A stretch of DNA of 64,000 nt from Donghicola mangrovi (GTDB lineage: Bacteria > Pseudomonadota > Alphaproteobacteria > Rhodobacterales > Rhodobacteraceae). The stretch spans positions 1-64,000 of the forward strand of contig NZ_JABCJE010000005.1 in assembly GCF_013377535.1 (NCBI RefSeq). The letters are read 5' to 3'. Position 1 is the first letter of the stretch; every line of letters starts with the position of its first letter. Shown piece after piece: positions 25,140-35,256 of the stretch. A program made the translations under genes and the position numbers. The notes beneath the pieces were generated by a model, which saw only the letters and a list, made by a program, of their open reading frames with translations, did not search any database and was not told where the DNA came from.

Positions 25140-26420
25140 ATGCGTACTTTTGTTAACTCGTTCGGAATTGCGGCCCTCTGCGTGTTTGCGCAGCAGGGTT
25201 TGGCAGAGACGGGCGCACAGGCTGCAACCCTGAGCGAAATGCGTCAGGCCGTGCAGATTGATGTGCAGTCCGAACTGCCCGTACCCGCAGCCGTCCCCAC
25301 CATCACCCAAACCGAAGGAGGGGCCGGTCTGGCCCTTCCCAAGGGGTATGACGGCCAGAAACTGGATGCCGACGCTTTGGCGCAGGCTCCGGCGGTCGCT
25401 CCCGCCCCCGAGGCCGAGGTAACCCCTGCGGCTGTGATGCCCTCTTGTGACGATCCCCGCACCGCTGGGGTTGAAGAAGCCGATGGCCAGCACCAACTGG
25501 TCATCTCGCCGATCTGTGCCGATCAGGTGCGTCTGACCCTGACCACCCGCGAGGGTGCGATGGTCAAGCCCGAGTTCACTGTGGTGGACCGCACCCTGCG
25601 CGCGGCGATGCCCTGTGGTCAGACCTTTAGCGGGCTGAAGATGATGGTCGGGTTCCAGCCTGTGTCGATGGCGCTGACCCCAAAATCCTATCCCTGCACC
25701 GAGGCACCGATTCAGGCCGCACAACCCGTACCGGCTGCGCCTGTGGCCAGCTCGGGCTGCGGTAACAGCTTTGACGCGGCTGTGGTGGACGGCATCCTGA
25801 CCGCCACCTTCGCGGGCTGCACCGCAGGCGAACCTGTGGCGCTGGAATACCAGAAGGCCAAGTTCCACACGACCGCCGCTCAGGACGGCTCCGCCGCCCT
25901 GCAAGTGCCGCTGCTGGAGGCGACCTCCTTGGTCAAAACCGCCGACGGCACTGATCACGAAGTGAACTGGCCCGAGGCCGCGCGCACCATCCGCGTCGTG
26001 CTGGCGTGGGACGAGCCGATTGACCTCGACCTCTATGTGCTGGAGCCGGGTGTGTCCTACAACGCGTTCGAAACCGCACCCCACAAGGATCGTACCGACG
26101 CCGCCTTCGGCGAGCATGGCCGCATGGTGGTGACCTCTGCCGCGGACGATGCCACCCGGTTCGAGGTGTACGACAGCCTACAATCCAGCGGCCCCCAAGG
26201 GATGGGCACCGTGGTCCTTAGCGATGTGTCGCGCGGCATGTCCCCCGCCGGTGAATTCTGCGGCGATGGTGCGCTGGCTGGCCCCGATTTCCGTGTGATG
26301 CTCGGCGGTGCGGAAAGGCCCCAGAAGGTCCGCTTTGCCTTTGAAAAGGCGGCCTGTGGCAGCACCTTGGACAGCGGCCAATATTACCGCCGCGTGGATG
26401 ACATCCACCCGTTCTGGTAA
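25140..26420 (+). CDS. Secreted hypothetical protein with DUF2135-like C-terminal region
   Basis: A 426-residue exported protein with an N-terminal signal (roughly residues 1-22, ending GLAE) and a Pro/Ala-rich segment. The middle contains two Cys-bearing repeats of similar design (PSCDDPRT near 101 and SSGCGNSFDAAVVDG near 205). The C-terminal part has the WDEPIDLDLYVLEPG pattern typical of DUF2135/YfaP-like beta domains. It starts 21 bp after the triple-domain protein and surely shares its transcript, so the two probably act together in the periplasm. Function unknown. Confidence 0.75.
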   Translation: MRTFVNSFGIAALCVFAQQGLAETGAQAATLSEMRQAVQIDVQSELPVPAAVPTITQTEGGAGLALPKGYDGQKLDADALAQAPAVAPAPEAEVTPAAVMPSCDDPRTAGVEEADGQHQLVISPICADQVRLTLTTREGAMVKPEFTVVDRTLRAAMPCGQTFSGLKMMVGFQPVSMALTPKSYPCTEAPIQAAQPVPAAPVASSGCGNSFDAAVVDGILTATFAGCTAGEPVALEYQKAKFHTTAAQDGSAALQVPLLEATSLVKTADGTDHEVNWPEAARTIRVVLAWDEPIDLDLYVLEPGVSYNAFETAPHKDRTDAAFGEHGRMVVTSAADDATRFEVYDSLQSSGPQGMGTVVLSDVSRGMSPAGEFCGDGALAGPDFRVMLGGAERPQKVRFAFEKAACGSTLDSGQYYRRVDDIHPFW

Positions 26421-26427
26421 AGAAACA

Positions 26428-26456
26428 GGGGCGGCCCATCAGGTGCCGCCCCTTTT
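26428..26456. terminator. Terminator between convergent DUF2135-like gene and pqqE
   Basis: GGGGCGGC (26428-26435) pairs with GCCGCCCC (26445-26452), followed by TTTT. The A-rich left flank lets it act on the pqq operon as well. Confidence 0.87.
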
Positions 26457-26477
26457 CGTTTCTGGACTGCTTCTGGG

Positions 26478-27563
26478 TTAACCAGCCGCAGTCCGGTAGG
26501 TGATCTCCGCCGCCTCATCGGCCGAGAAATCCTCTGCCAAGGCGCGCATCTTGTCGTTGAAAGGGGACTTCACGCAGACCGGATCGGTCGCGCTGGCATC
26601 CCCTGCCACCGCCAAAGCCTGACACCGGCAGCCGCCGAAATCGATCTTCTTGCGATCGCAGCTTTGGCAAGGTTCGGGCAGGAAATCGGTGCCTCGATAG
26701 GTGTTGAACGCATCGCTCTGGTACCAGATGTCGGCCAGCGGTTTGTCCCGCACATTCTCGAACTTCAGGTGCTTGATCGTCTGGGCCGCGTGGCAGGGCA
26801 GAACCTGCCCGTCCGGCGCGATGTTCAGACCGGTGGTGCCCCAGCCGCCCATGCACCGCTTGGGATAGTCGCTGTGGTAATCGGCGGGGACAAAGTCGAT
26901 GACCAGCGTGCCCTTCAGATCCTCGCGCGCCCGCGCCACGATCCGCTCTGCCTCTTTGGCTTGCTCGCGGGTGGGCATCAGGACGTTGCGGTTCAGCATG
27001 GCCCAACCGTAGAACTGAACGATGGCGACCTCGATCCGGCGGGCCCCCATTTCCACGGCCATTTCCAACGCACGAGGCAGCTGGTGTAGGTTCTGACGGT
27101 GCAGCACAGCGTTCAGGGTCAGGGGGAAGCCGATGTCCTTGATCCAGCCCGCCACCTGCATTTTGCGCTCGTAGCCGCCACGATATCCGCCGATGCGGTC
27201 GGCCATTTCGGCGTCAGTCCCCTGAAGCGACAGCTGGATGTGATCCAGCCCTGCCGCGTCCAACTCGTGCATCCGTTTCTCGGTCAGACCGATGCCCGAG
27301 GTGATCAGGTTGGTGTACAGCCCCGCATCCCGCGCGCCCTTGACCAGTTCTGTCAGGTCGCGCCGTGTCGCGGGTTCACCGCCCGACAGGTGCAGTTGCA
27401 GGACACCCAGATCAGCGGCCTGTTTGAACGTCGATATCCACTCCTCGGTCGTCAATTCGCCCGAACGAGCCGCCAATTCGACAGGGTTCGAGCAATATGG
27501 ACAGGACAGGGGGCAGCGGTGGGTCAGCTCGGCCAGCATGGCCAGAGGGGCGGGAACCTTCAT
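26478..27563 (-). CDS. pqqE: PQQ biosynthesis radical SAM enzyme PqqE
   Basis: A 361-residue radical SAM enzyme that cross-links Glu and Tyr of the PqqA peptide in the first step of pyrroloquinoline quinone synthesis. The radical SAM cluster motif is CPLSCPYC at residues 18-25. A C-terminal SPASM-type Cys set binds auxiliary clusters: CMGGWGT, LPCHA, and CQSCDRKKIDFGGCRC near 300-315. It acts in the cytoplasm with PqqD as peptide chaperone. The gene overlaps pqqD by 4 bp and closes the operon. Confidence 0.96.
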   Translation of the reverse strand: MKVPAPLAMLAELTHRCPLSCPYCSNPVELAARSGELTTEEWISTFKQAADLGVLQLHLSGGEPATRRDLTELVKGARDAGLYTNLITSGIGLTEKRMHELDAAGLDHIQLSLQGTDAEMADRIGGYRGGYERKMQVAGWIKDIGFPLTLNAVLHRQNLHQLPRALEMAVEMGARRIEVAIVQFYGWAMLNRNVLMPTREQAKEAERIVARAREDLKGTLVIDFVPADYHSDYPKRCMGGWGTTGLNIAPDGQVLPCHAAQTIKHLKFENVRDKPLADIWYQSDAFNTYRGTDFLPEPCQSCDRKKIDFGGCRCQALAVAGDASATDPVCVKSPFNDKMRALAEDFSADEAAEITYRTAAG

Positions 27564-27838
27564 GCGCGCACCTCCAGAAAGCGGCGCTCGGCCAGTTGGC
27601 CGAGGAACTGTTGCACGTCGCCTGCGATCTGGTCGGCAGGGGCGTCGTATTTCGCGGCCAGCCGGTCCACGATCTGCGCGAACCCGCTAGAGCCGTCCAG
27701 TTCGGTGATAATCGCGTGGCCAATCATATCAAGGCTGATCGTCCGCTCGGGTGCGAGCAACACCCAGCGGTCACGCACGTGATCGCGGTGCAGGCGCACA
27801 CCGCGCGGCAAGTAGGGGACAGCGTCGGGCGCGATCAT
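27560..27838 (-). CDS. pqqD: PQQ biosynthesis peptide chaperone PqqD
   Basis: A 92-residue protein of the PqqD/RiPP recognition element family, which binds the PqqA leader and presents it to PqqE. Typical features are the N-terminal YLPRGVRLHRDHVRDRWVLLAPER and the later ITELDGSSGFAQIVDRLAAKYDAP. It is of normal length. It overlaps pqqC upstream and pqqE downstream by 4 bp each, implying strict translational coupling and a stoichiometric complex. Confidence 0.94.
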   Translation of the reverse strand: MIAPDAVPYLPRGVRLHRDHVRDRWVLLAPERTISLDMIGHAIITELDGSSGFAQIVDRLAAKYDAPADQIAGDVQQFLGQLAERRFLEVRA

Positions 27839-28587
27839 GCGCTGGCTCGCAGGTCCAATTCATAGGTGCCGGGCTGCCAGCCACCAGGCGGGATGCGGGC
27901 CGGCGCGACATAGGCCGAATAGAGCGCATCCAATTGCGACCACAGCACATCGGTCTTGAATTCCAGCGCGGCGGCGGCGGCGTCCTGCTTTTCCTTCGTG
28001 TCGGCGTTGTCGAGCACGTATTTCAGGCCGAACGCCACGTCCTTGGGTGCCTCATCAAGGCGGCGCTTGAAATAAGACATGCTGCGATCATTGGCGAAAT
28101 CGTAGTTCGCCAGCAGGCCCTTGATCCGGTCGGCATGGATTTTCGGGGCAAAGAGTTCCGTCAAAGACGCCGCTACAGCCTCGAGCAACGGCTTCTCGCG
28201 GACGAACCGGACATAGGCATCGACGGCGAATTTGGTGGCAGGCAGAACGCCCTTTTTGCTGGCCACATAGTCGCGGTCCAGACCCACGGCATCGGCCAGA
28301 CGCAGCCAGCGTTCGATGCCGCCTTCGTTTTCGCCATGACCGTCGTGATCCTCGATCCGGCTGCGCCATTCGCGGCGCAGGGCGGGGTCCTCGACGCGGG
28401 ACATAAAGGCGGCGTCCTTCATCGGAATGCTGGCCTGATAATAAAAGCGGTTGATCACCCACGCGCGCACCTGCGCAGGGGTGCATTCCCCGCCGTGCAG
28501 CATGTGATGAAAGGGGTGCTTGTCGTGATAGCGGTCGGCACCGATCTGGCGCAGGCGGGTTTCGAATTCCTCGCGGCTGGCGGTCAT
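27835..28587 (-). CDS. pqqC: Pyrroloquinoline-quinone synthase PqqC
   Basis: A 250-residue cofactor-free oxidase that carries out ring closure and the eight-electron oxidation in the last step of PQQ formation. Family motifs include the N-terminal YHDKHPFHHMLHGGE (residues 18-32) and the YYQASIPMKDAAFMSR segment near 48-63 that supplies active-site residues. All-helical, cytoplasmic and of usual length. It overlaps pqqB and pqqD by 4 bp. Confidence 0.96.
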   Translation of the reverse strand: MTASREEFETRLRQIGADRYHDKHPFHHMLHGGECTPAQVRAWVINRFYYQASIPMKDAAFMSRVEDPALRREWRSRIEDHDGHGENEGGIERWLRLADAVGLDRDYVASKKGVLPATKFAVDAYVRFVREKPLLEAVAASLTELFAPKIHADRIKGLLANYDFANDRSMSYFKRRLDEAPKDVAFGLKYVLDNADTKEKQDAAAAALEFKTDVLWSQLDALYSAYVAPARIPPGGWQPGTYELDLRASA

Positions 28588-29480
28588 AAGGTGATCTCCA
28601 TCCCGTCCTGCCCGATGGTCCAGCCGTTTGCTTCGGCTTCGGCGCGTTCGGCGCTGTCAGGGCGCAGGACTGGGTTGCTGTTGTTCATGTGGACATAGAC
28701 TTTGCGAGAGACATCCAGATCGGCGAAGGCGGCCATCGACCCATCAGGCCCTGACATCGAGATATGGCCCATGCGCTGCCCTGTCTTCTGCGACAGGCCC
28801 ATGTCGATCATCTCGTTATCCTGCCAGAGGGTGCCGTCGAACATCACCATATCCGCGCCGCGCAGACGATCCGCCAGATCGCCTTTCACCAGTGCGCAGC
28901 CGGGGATGTAGTACGCATCCTTGCCGCCCGCCTGCAGGTGAACGCCGACGGTTTGCTCGCCCTCAAGGTCGGTCTGGACGACCTCGCCCTCCATATAAAG
29001 CGGCACCTTGCCCGGAACGGCGAACAGGGTCGCGGTCAGGTCAGGGGCCAGTTCAAAGGGGGTGTTCAGGGCGATTTCCTTGCGGATCACGATGTTCGCG
29101 CGCAGGGCGTCGAAGATGGGGTTCTGAGCCAGAACGCTGTGGATTTCGGCCGTGGCGAACAGATTGAACGGTTGCTGTTCGCGCAGGATCAGCAGGCCCG
29201 CCACGTGGTCGATATCGCCGTTGGTCACCATCACCGACCGCAAGGGCAATTCCCGTAGGGCCGTAGGGTGCAGTTCCGGCGTGCGCGCCATCTGGTCACG
29301 AATGTCAGGAGAGGCGTTCAGGATCGCCCAATCCGAGCCATTGCCGCTGAACGCGACCGAGCTCTGTGTCTGGGAGGGGATTTGCCCCGCCCGTGCGAGA
29401 TTGCAATTCTCGCACCCGCAGTTCCATTGGGGGAGACCGCCACCGGCTGCCGCCCCCAGGATTCGCGCGCGAAGTGTCAT
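28584..29480 (-). CDS. pqqB: PQQ biosynthesis protein PqqB
   Basis: A 298-residue metallo-beta-lactamase-fold protein, reported for this family as an iron hydroxylase acting on the diamino acid made from PqqA. It starts MTLRARILGAAAGGGLPQWNCGCENC, the conserved PqqB N-terminus with its Cys residues. The metal region TNGDIDHVAGLL near residue 88 keeps D and H but deviates from the canonical HxHxDH, as is normal for PqqB. It lies 24 bp after pqqA and overlaps pqqC by 4 bp. Confidence 0.95.
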   Translation of the reverse strand: MTLRARILGAAAGGGLPQWNCGCENCNLARAGQIPSQTQSSVAFSGNGSDWAILNASPDIRDQMARTPELHPTALRELPLRSVMVTNGDIDHVAGLLILREQQPFNLFATAEIHSVLAQNPIFDALRANIVIRKEIALNTPFELAPDLTATLFAVPGKVPLYMEGEVVQTDLEGEQTVGVHLQAGGKDAYYIPGCALVKGDLADRLRGADMVMFDGTLWQDNEMIDMGLSQKTGQRMGHISMSGPDGSMAAFADLDVSRKVYVHMNNSNPVLRPDSAERAEAEANGWTIGQDGMEITL

Positions 29481-29504
29481 ACGCCTTCCTCGCGCTACGG
29501 GTTC

Positions 29505-29603
29505 TTAGAACAGAACGCCGTGGTCATCACCCGAGTCGGGGCCGTACATGTTGATTTCCATGCCGCACTCGATCTCTTTCAGAACGGGTTTTGCCCATGC
29601 CAT
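29505..29603 (-). CDS. pqqA: PQQ precursor peptide PqqA
   Basis: A 32-residue peptide too short for usual gene calling. It reads MAWAKPVLKEIECGMEINMY up to residue 20, then GPDSGDDHGVLF. Glu16 and Tyr20, in the strictly conserved E-x3-Y arrangement, are the atoms' source for PQQ. A strong ribosome site, GGGAGGAG, precedes the ATG. It is the first gene of pqqABCDE and diverges from the thiamine operon. Confidence 0.97.
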   Translation of the reverse strand: MAWAKPVLKEIECGMEINMYGPDSGDDHGVLF

Positions 29604-30026
29604 GATTTTCTCCTCCCTAAGATTGAATCGCTGGTCCAACCACTATGGTCGAGGCCGCGCCCCAGAGTCAGTAAGACCAAGGTCGGTGCAGACATTGGTC
29701 TGGCTGGCGCCCGCCGGAATAGTTCCGATTGACAATCATCGGTAATGCCGCAAATGTCCCCACACGTCAGGGGAGTCCCGCCTAGGGGACTGAGAGGCTG
29801 ACAGCGGGGCACTGTTCCCGCGGTGAAGCGACCCTTTGAACCTGACCCAGTTGATGCTGGCGTAGGAAGACCGAAGGGTATCCCGGTTTCGCGATTTTGC
29901 GGGCGGTCCTTTCGGGCCGCTGATGGCCCATTTGTGCACGGGGACTCCGTGTCGGGCCGACGGTTGGCCCCTTTCTGCATCCCGTTTCACTTGGGTCTTT
30001 TCGAGATTGTCTTGAGGAGACCATAG
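29604..30026. other. 423-bp divergent region between pqqA and thiC
   Basis: It holds the pqq promoter region on the left and the TPP riboswitch with a long thiC leader on the right. Between the aptamer and thiC, GGGCC (29954-29958) can pair with GGCCC (29966-29970) before CTTTCT. This is a possible expression-platform hairpin about 55 bp ahead of the start codon. No small gene is evident. Confidence 0.6.
29764..29875 (+). promoter_or_regulatory. TPP riboswitch (thi-box)
   Basis: The conserved elements are present in order. CAGGGGAG (29768-29775) is followed by CTGAGAGG (29790-29797). ACCCTTTGAACCTGA (29831-29845) leads to CAGTTGATGCTGGCGTAGGA (29848-29867). These are the thiamine pyrophosphate-binding motifs of the thi-box aptamer. 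It precedes thiC by about 150 bp and should shut the operon down when thiamine pyrophosphate is plentiful. Confidence 0.96.
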
Positions 30027-31825
<1,799 letters not shown>

Positions 31826-31826
<1 letters not shown>

Positions 31827-32752
31827 TGTACTCTGTCCTTGGGGCAGGGGTGGCGGGGCTGTGCGTTGCCACAGCCCTTTCCGAACGCGGTTTGCCCGTG
31901 GAACTGGTTGCGGGGCCGGACATTCCGGCCTCTCACTGGGCTGGCGGAATGCTGGCCCCCATGTGCGAAGGCGAAAGCGCCCCGCCCGAAGTCGTCCACA
32001 TGGGCAAACACGCCGCCGACTGGTGGAGCGCCCGTTTTGACGGCGTGCATTGGCGCGGCACTTTGGTGGTGGCGTCCCCGCGCGATCAGGCCGAACTGCT
32101 ACGGTTCGCCCGTGCCACGCGGGGGCACCACACTGTCGATCCGGCGCAATACGAGGCCGACCTGAAGGGCCGGTTCAGCCGCGCGCTCTACTTCCCCGAA
32201 GAGGCGCACATGGACCCCCGCGCCGCGATGGCCTGCCTGCGTCAGCGGCTGGCGGATCGAGGGGTGGCCACGGTGAAAACCCCCAAGGGGCAGATCATTG
32301 ATTGCCGAGGCCTTGCTGCCCGTGATCAGCTGCCCGACCTGCGGGCTGTGCGCGGTGAAATGCTGGTGGTTCACGCCGCCGACGTGCACCTGACCCGCAC
32401 CGTCCGCCTGCTGCACCCGCGCTTTCCCTGCTATGTCGTTCCCCGTGGGCACGGCATCTACATGATCGGCGCGACCATGGTGGAAAGCGACGACGACGGC
32501 CCCATCACCGCCCGCGCGCTGATGGAAATGCTGTCCGCCGTCTACACGATCCACCCCGCCTTTGCCGAGGCACAACTGCTGGAAACAGGCACCGGCCTGC
32601 GCCCCAGCTTTCCCGACAACATTCCCTGCATCCGCGAAGCCGGTGGCCGCATCCACGTGAACGGGATGTACCGTCACGGGTATCTGGCCGCGCCCTATCT
32701 GGCCGAAGAGCTCGCGGATCGTTTGACCAAGGGGCTGATGAATGCAAGTTGA
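31826..32752 (+). CDS. thiO: Glycine oxidase-like FAD protein ThiO
   Basis: A 308-residue DAO-family flavoprotein, somewhat short for ThiO. In oxygen-using thiazole synthesis ThiO makes dehydroglycine from glycine. The FAD site is VLGAGVAGLCVATALSERG near residues 4-22, and the C-terminal GLRPSFPDNIPCIREAGGRIHVNGMYRHGYL matches the family. The ATG at 31826 overlaps the thiC stop; the frame is open upstream inside thiC but that is an artefact. It overlaps thiS by 11 bp. The operon has no thiH, consistent with ThiO supplying the glycine imine. Confidence 0.88.
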
Positions 32753-32939
32753 ACTGAACGGCGAACCTATCGCCACCGACGCGGCGACCTTGGCCGATTT
32801 GATCGCGGCCCAAGGGTTCGATGCGGCCAGCGTGGCAACCGCGTTGAACGGGGATTTCGTGCCTCGCGGTCTGCGCGCCACCACCCCGATCCCCGAGGGG
32901 GCCAAGATCGAAGTCCTCTCTCCGATGCAGGGGGGCTAG
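32742..32939 (+). CDS. thiS: Thiazole sulfur carrier ThiS
   Basis: A 65-residue ubiquitin-fold protein ending in the required Gly-Gly (SPMQGG). The C-terminus is adenylated by the ThiF-like protein and converted to thiocarboxylate, the sulfur donor for ThiG. It starts within the 3' end of thiO and ends 3 bp before thiG. Confidence 0.95.
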   Translation: MQVELNGEPIATDAATLADLIAAQGFDAASVATALNGDFVPRGLRATTPIPEGAKIEVLSPMQGG

Positions 32940-32942
32940 GCG

Positions 32943-33701
32943 ATGTTCTATGGCGTCCCCCTGACCAGCCGCTTGATGCTGGGAACCGCCCAATACCCGT
33001 CCCCCGCCGTGCTTGCCGATGCCATTGCCGCCAGCGGGACCGAGGTGATCACCGTCAGCCTCCGCCGAGAGGGCGTGGGCGGCACAGCCTTTCGTGATCT
33101 GATCCGCGCTAGCGGCTGCCGCATTCTGCCTAACACTGCCGGTTGCCACACGGTCAAAGAGGCCATCACCACCGCCCACATGGCCCGCGAGGTTTTTGAC
33201 ACCAAATGGATCAAGCTCGAGGTGATCGGCCACGCGGACACCCTGCAACCGGACCCCTTTGCGCTGGTTGAGGCCGCGCGCATTCTTTGCGCGGACGGGT
33301 TCGAGGTGTTCCCTTACACGACCGAAGACCTGATCGTCGGGGAGAAACTGTTAGAAGCCGGATGCGCGGTGCTGATGCCTTGGGGCGCGCCCATCGGCTC
33401 TGGCCAAGGGCTGCGCAACATCGAAGGTCTGCGCACCATGCGCGCCCATTTTGACGGTGTGCCCTTGGTGGTGGATGCGGGGATCGGCGCCCCCAGTCAA
33501 GCGATGCAGGCGATGGAAATGGGTTTTGACGCGGTGCTTCTGAACACCGCCGTGGCCAAGGCCGTGGACCCCATCGGTATGGCCCGCGCCTTTGGTCAGG
33601 CGGTGCAGGCGGGGCACTTGGCGATGCGCGCCGGACTGATGCCGCCGCGCGATATGGCGTCGGCCTCGACCCCGATCTTTGGCATGGCGGAGTTGGTTTG
33701 A
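32943..33701 (+). CDS. thiG: Thiazole synthase ThiG
   Basis: A 252-residue TIM-barrel enzyme that combines deoxyxylulose phosphate, dehydroglycine and ThiS thiocarboxylate into the thiazole. Family motifs are FMYGV-like [20 protein letters not shown] at the start, [15 protein letters not shown] near 82, and [29 protein letters not shown] near 178-206. The stop overlaps the thiE start (TGATG). Confidence 0.95.
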   Translation: MFYGVPLTSRLMLGTAQYPSPAVLADAIAASGTEVITVSLRREGVGGTAFRDLIRASGCRILPNTAGCHTVKEAITTAHMAREVFDTKWIKLEVIGHADTLQPDPFALVEAARILCADGFEVFPYTTEDLIVGEKLLEAGCAVLMPWGAPIGSGQGLRNIEGLRTMRAHFDGVPLVVDAGIGAPSQAMQAMEMGFDAVLLNTAVAKAVDPIGMARAFGQAVQAGHLAMRAGLMPPRDMASASTPIFGMAELV

Positions 33702-34297
33702 TGGAGCGTTTCTACCTGATCACCGGCACCGCTGACCTGCTGGAGCGGCTGGTTCCGCTGGGTGTCAAACTGGTGCAACTGCGGGCCAAAGACCTGCCCC
33801 CCGAAACCCTGCGCGCCGAGGCGATCCGCGCCCGTGATTGCTGCGCCGTCCATGGAGCGACGCTGGTTCTGAACGACTACTGGGAACTGGCGCTGGAACT
33901 GGGGATCGACTTTGTCCACCTCGGTCAAGAGGACATGGACACTGCCAATTTCAACGCCCTGCGCCGTGCGGGCGTTCGGTTCGGCCTGTCCACCCATGAC
34001 GACACGGAACTGGATCGGGCGCTGTCCCATGATCCGGCCTATGTGGCGTTGGGGCCGGTCTATCCGACCCTGCTGAAGAAGATGAAATGGGGCCCCCAAG
34101 GGCTGGACCGTGTGACCGCTTGGAAGGCCCGCGCAGGAAAAACACCCTTGGTCGCGATCGGTGGCCTGACGCCAGAGCGTCTGCCGGGGGTGTTCGCCGC
34201 AGGGGCCGACAGCGCCGCCGTTGTGACCGACATCCAGCAGGCCGCCGACCCCGAAGCCCGCACCCGCGAATGGCTGGCCGCAACGGTGCACCCATGA
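33701..34297 (+). CDS. thiE: Thiamine phosphate synthase ThiE
   Basis: A 198-residue TIM-barrel enzyme that couples the pyrimidine pyrophosphate to the thiazole phosphate. VQLRAKD near residue 24, LNDYWELALELGIDFVHLGQED near 57-78 and VALGPVYPTLLKK near 113-125 are family signatures. The ATG at 33701 overlaps the thiG stop and is preferred to the TTG just before it. It overlaps the next gene by 4 bp (ATGA). Confidence 0.92.
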   Translation: MERFYLITGTADLLERLVPLGVKLVQLRAKDLPPETLRAEAIRARDCCAVHGATLVLNDYWELALELGIDFVHLGQEDMDTANFNALRRAGVRFGLSTHDDTELDRALSHDPAYVALGPVYPTLLKKMKWGPQGLDRVTAWKARAGKTPLVAIGGLTPERLPGVFAAGADSAAVVTDIQQAADPEARTREWLAATVHP

Positions 34298-35253
34298 GCC
34301 GCTATGCCCGCCAGATGATCTTGCCCGAAGTCGGAGCCGACGGGCAGGCGCGATTGACGCAGGCCCATGTGCTGGTGGTGGGCTGTGGCGGGCTCGGGTC
34401 TGCGGTCATTCCAGCCTTGGCTGGCGCGGGGGTGGGGCGGCTGACCCTGATGGACCATGACCTGATCGACCTCAGCAACCTGCACCGCCAGACCATCTAC
34501 CGGACCCAAGACGTTGGCCTGCCTAAAGTCGATTGCGCGGCCCGTTATGCCCGCGCCCTGAATCCCGACGTTCAGGTGGATGCGGTGCGGTTGCGGCTGG
34601 ATGCGCGGACGGCTCCGGCTGCGGTCCAAGGGATTGATCTGGTGATCGACGCCGCCGACAGCTTTGCGGTCAGCTATATCCTGTCGGACCTGTGTCTGGA
34701 GATGGGGCTGCCGCTGATCAGCGCGTCGGTTCTGGGGTGGGGCGGCTATGTGGGCGGCTTTTGCGGCGGGGCCCCTTCGCTGCGGGCGGTGTTCCCTGAC
34801 TTGCCCGACAACGGGGCGACCTGTGCCACGGCGGGCGTGATGGGGCCGGTCGTGGGAATGATCGGCGCGATGCAGGCGCAAATGGCGCTGGCGGTTTTGC
34901 TGGGACATCGGCCCAGTCCTTTGGGGCAGATGATGCAGGTGGATATGGCCAGCTATCGGGTTTCGACTTTCGGCTTCGATACTGCGCCCGAGCCTGAGGA
35001 CGCACTGCTATTTATCCATCCGGACCAACTGTCGGCCGAAGACCGCGTCCTTGATCTGCGCTCCGAAACCGAGGCCCCTGCGATGCCCTGCGATTGGGCG
35101 CAGCGCATCGCGCCAGAGGGCCTGAGTGCGGTGAACATCAACGGCCAGCGCATCGTTCTGACCTGCCGCTCTGGCCTGCGGGCGTGGCAGGCGGCTCGGG
35201 TATTGCGGGAACGGGGGGCGCATAGCCTCGCGATTCTGGCGATGGGGGACTGA
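34294..35253 (+). CDS. ThiF/MoeB-family adenylyltransferase with rhodanese-like tail
   Basis: A 319-residue E1-like enzyme, by context the ThiS adenylyltransferase (ThiF role). The nucleotide motif is VVGCGGLGSAVIPALAGAGVGRLTLMDHD near residues 29-57. Residues about 245-319 form a reduced rhodanese-like domain with the CRSGLR loop, which could carry sulfur. The region aligning with the first zinc Cys pair of MoeB (CxxC before LFPEP) reads SLRAVFPDLP, so those cysteines are missing. Overlaps thiE by 4 bp. Confidence 0.87.
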   Translation: MSRYARQMILPEVGADGQARLTQAHVLVVGCGGLGSAVIPALAGAGVGRLTLMDHDLIDLSNLHRQTIYRTQDVGLPKVDCAARYARALNPDVQVDAVRLRLDARTAPAAVQGIDLVIDAADSFAVSYILSDLCLEMGLPLISASVLGWGGYVGGFCGGAPSLRAVFPDLPDNGATCATAGVMGPVVGMIGAMQAQMALAVLLGHRPSPLGQMMQVDMASYRVSTFGFDTAPEPEDALLFIHPDQLSAEDRVLDLRSETEAPAMPCDWAQRIAPEGLSAVNINGQRIVLTCRSGLRAWQAARVLRERGAHSLAILAMGD

Positions 35254-35256
35254 ACT

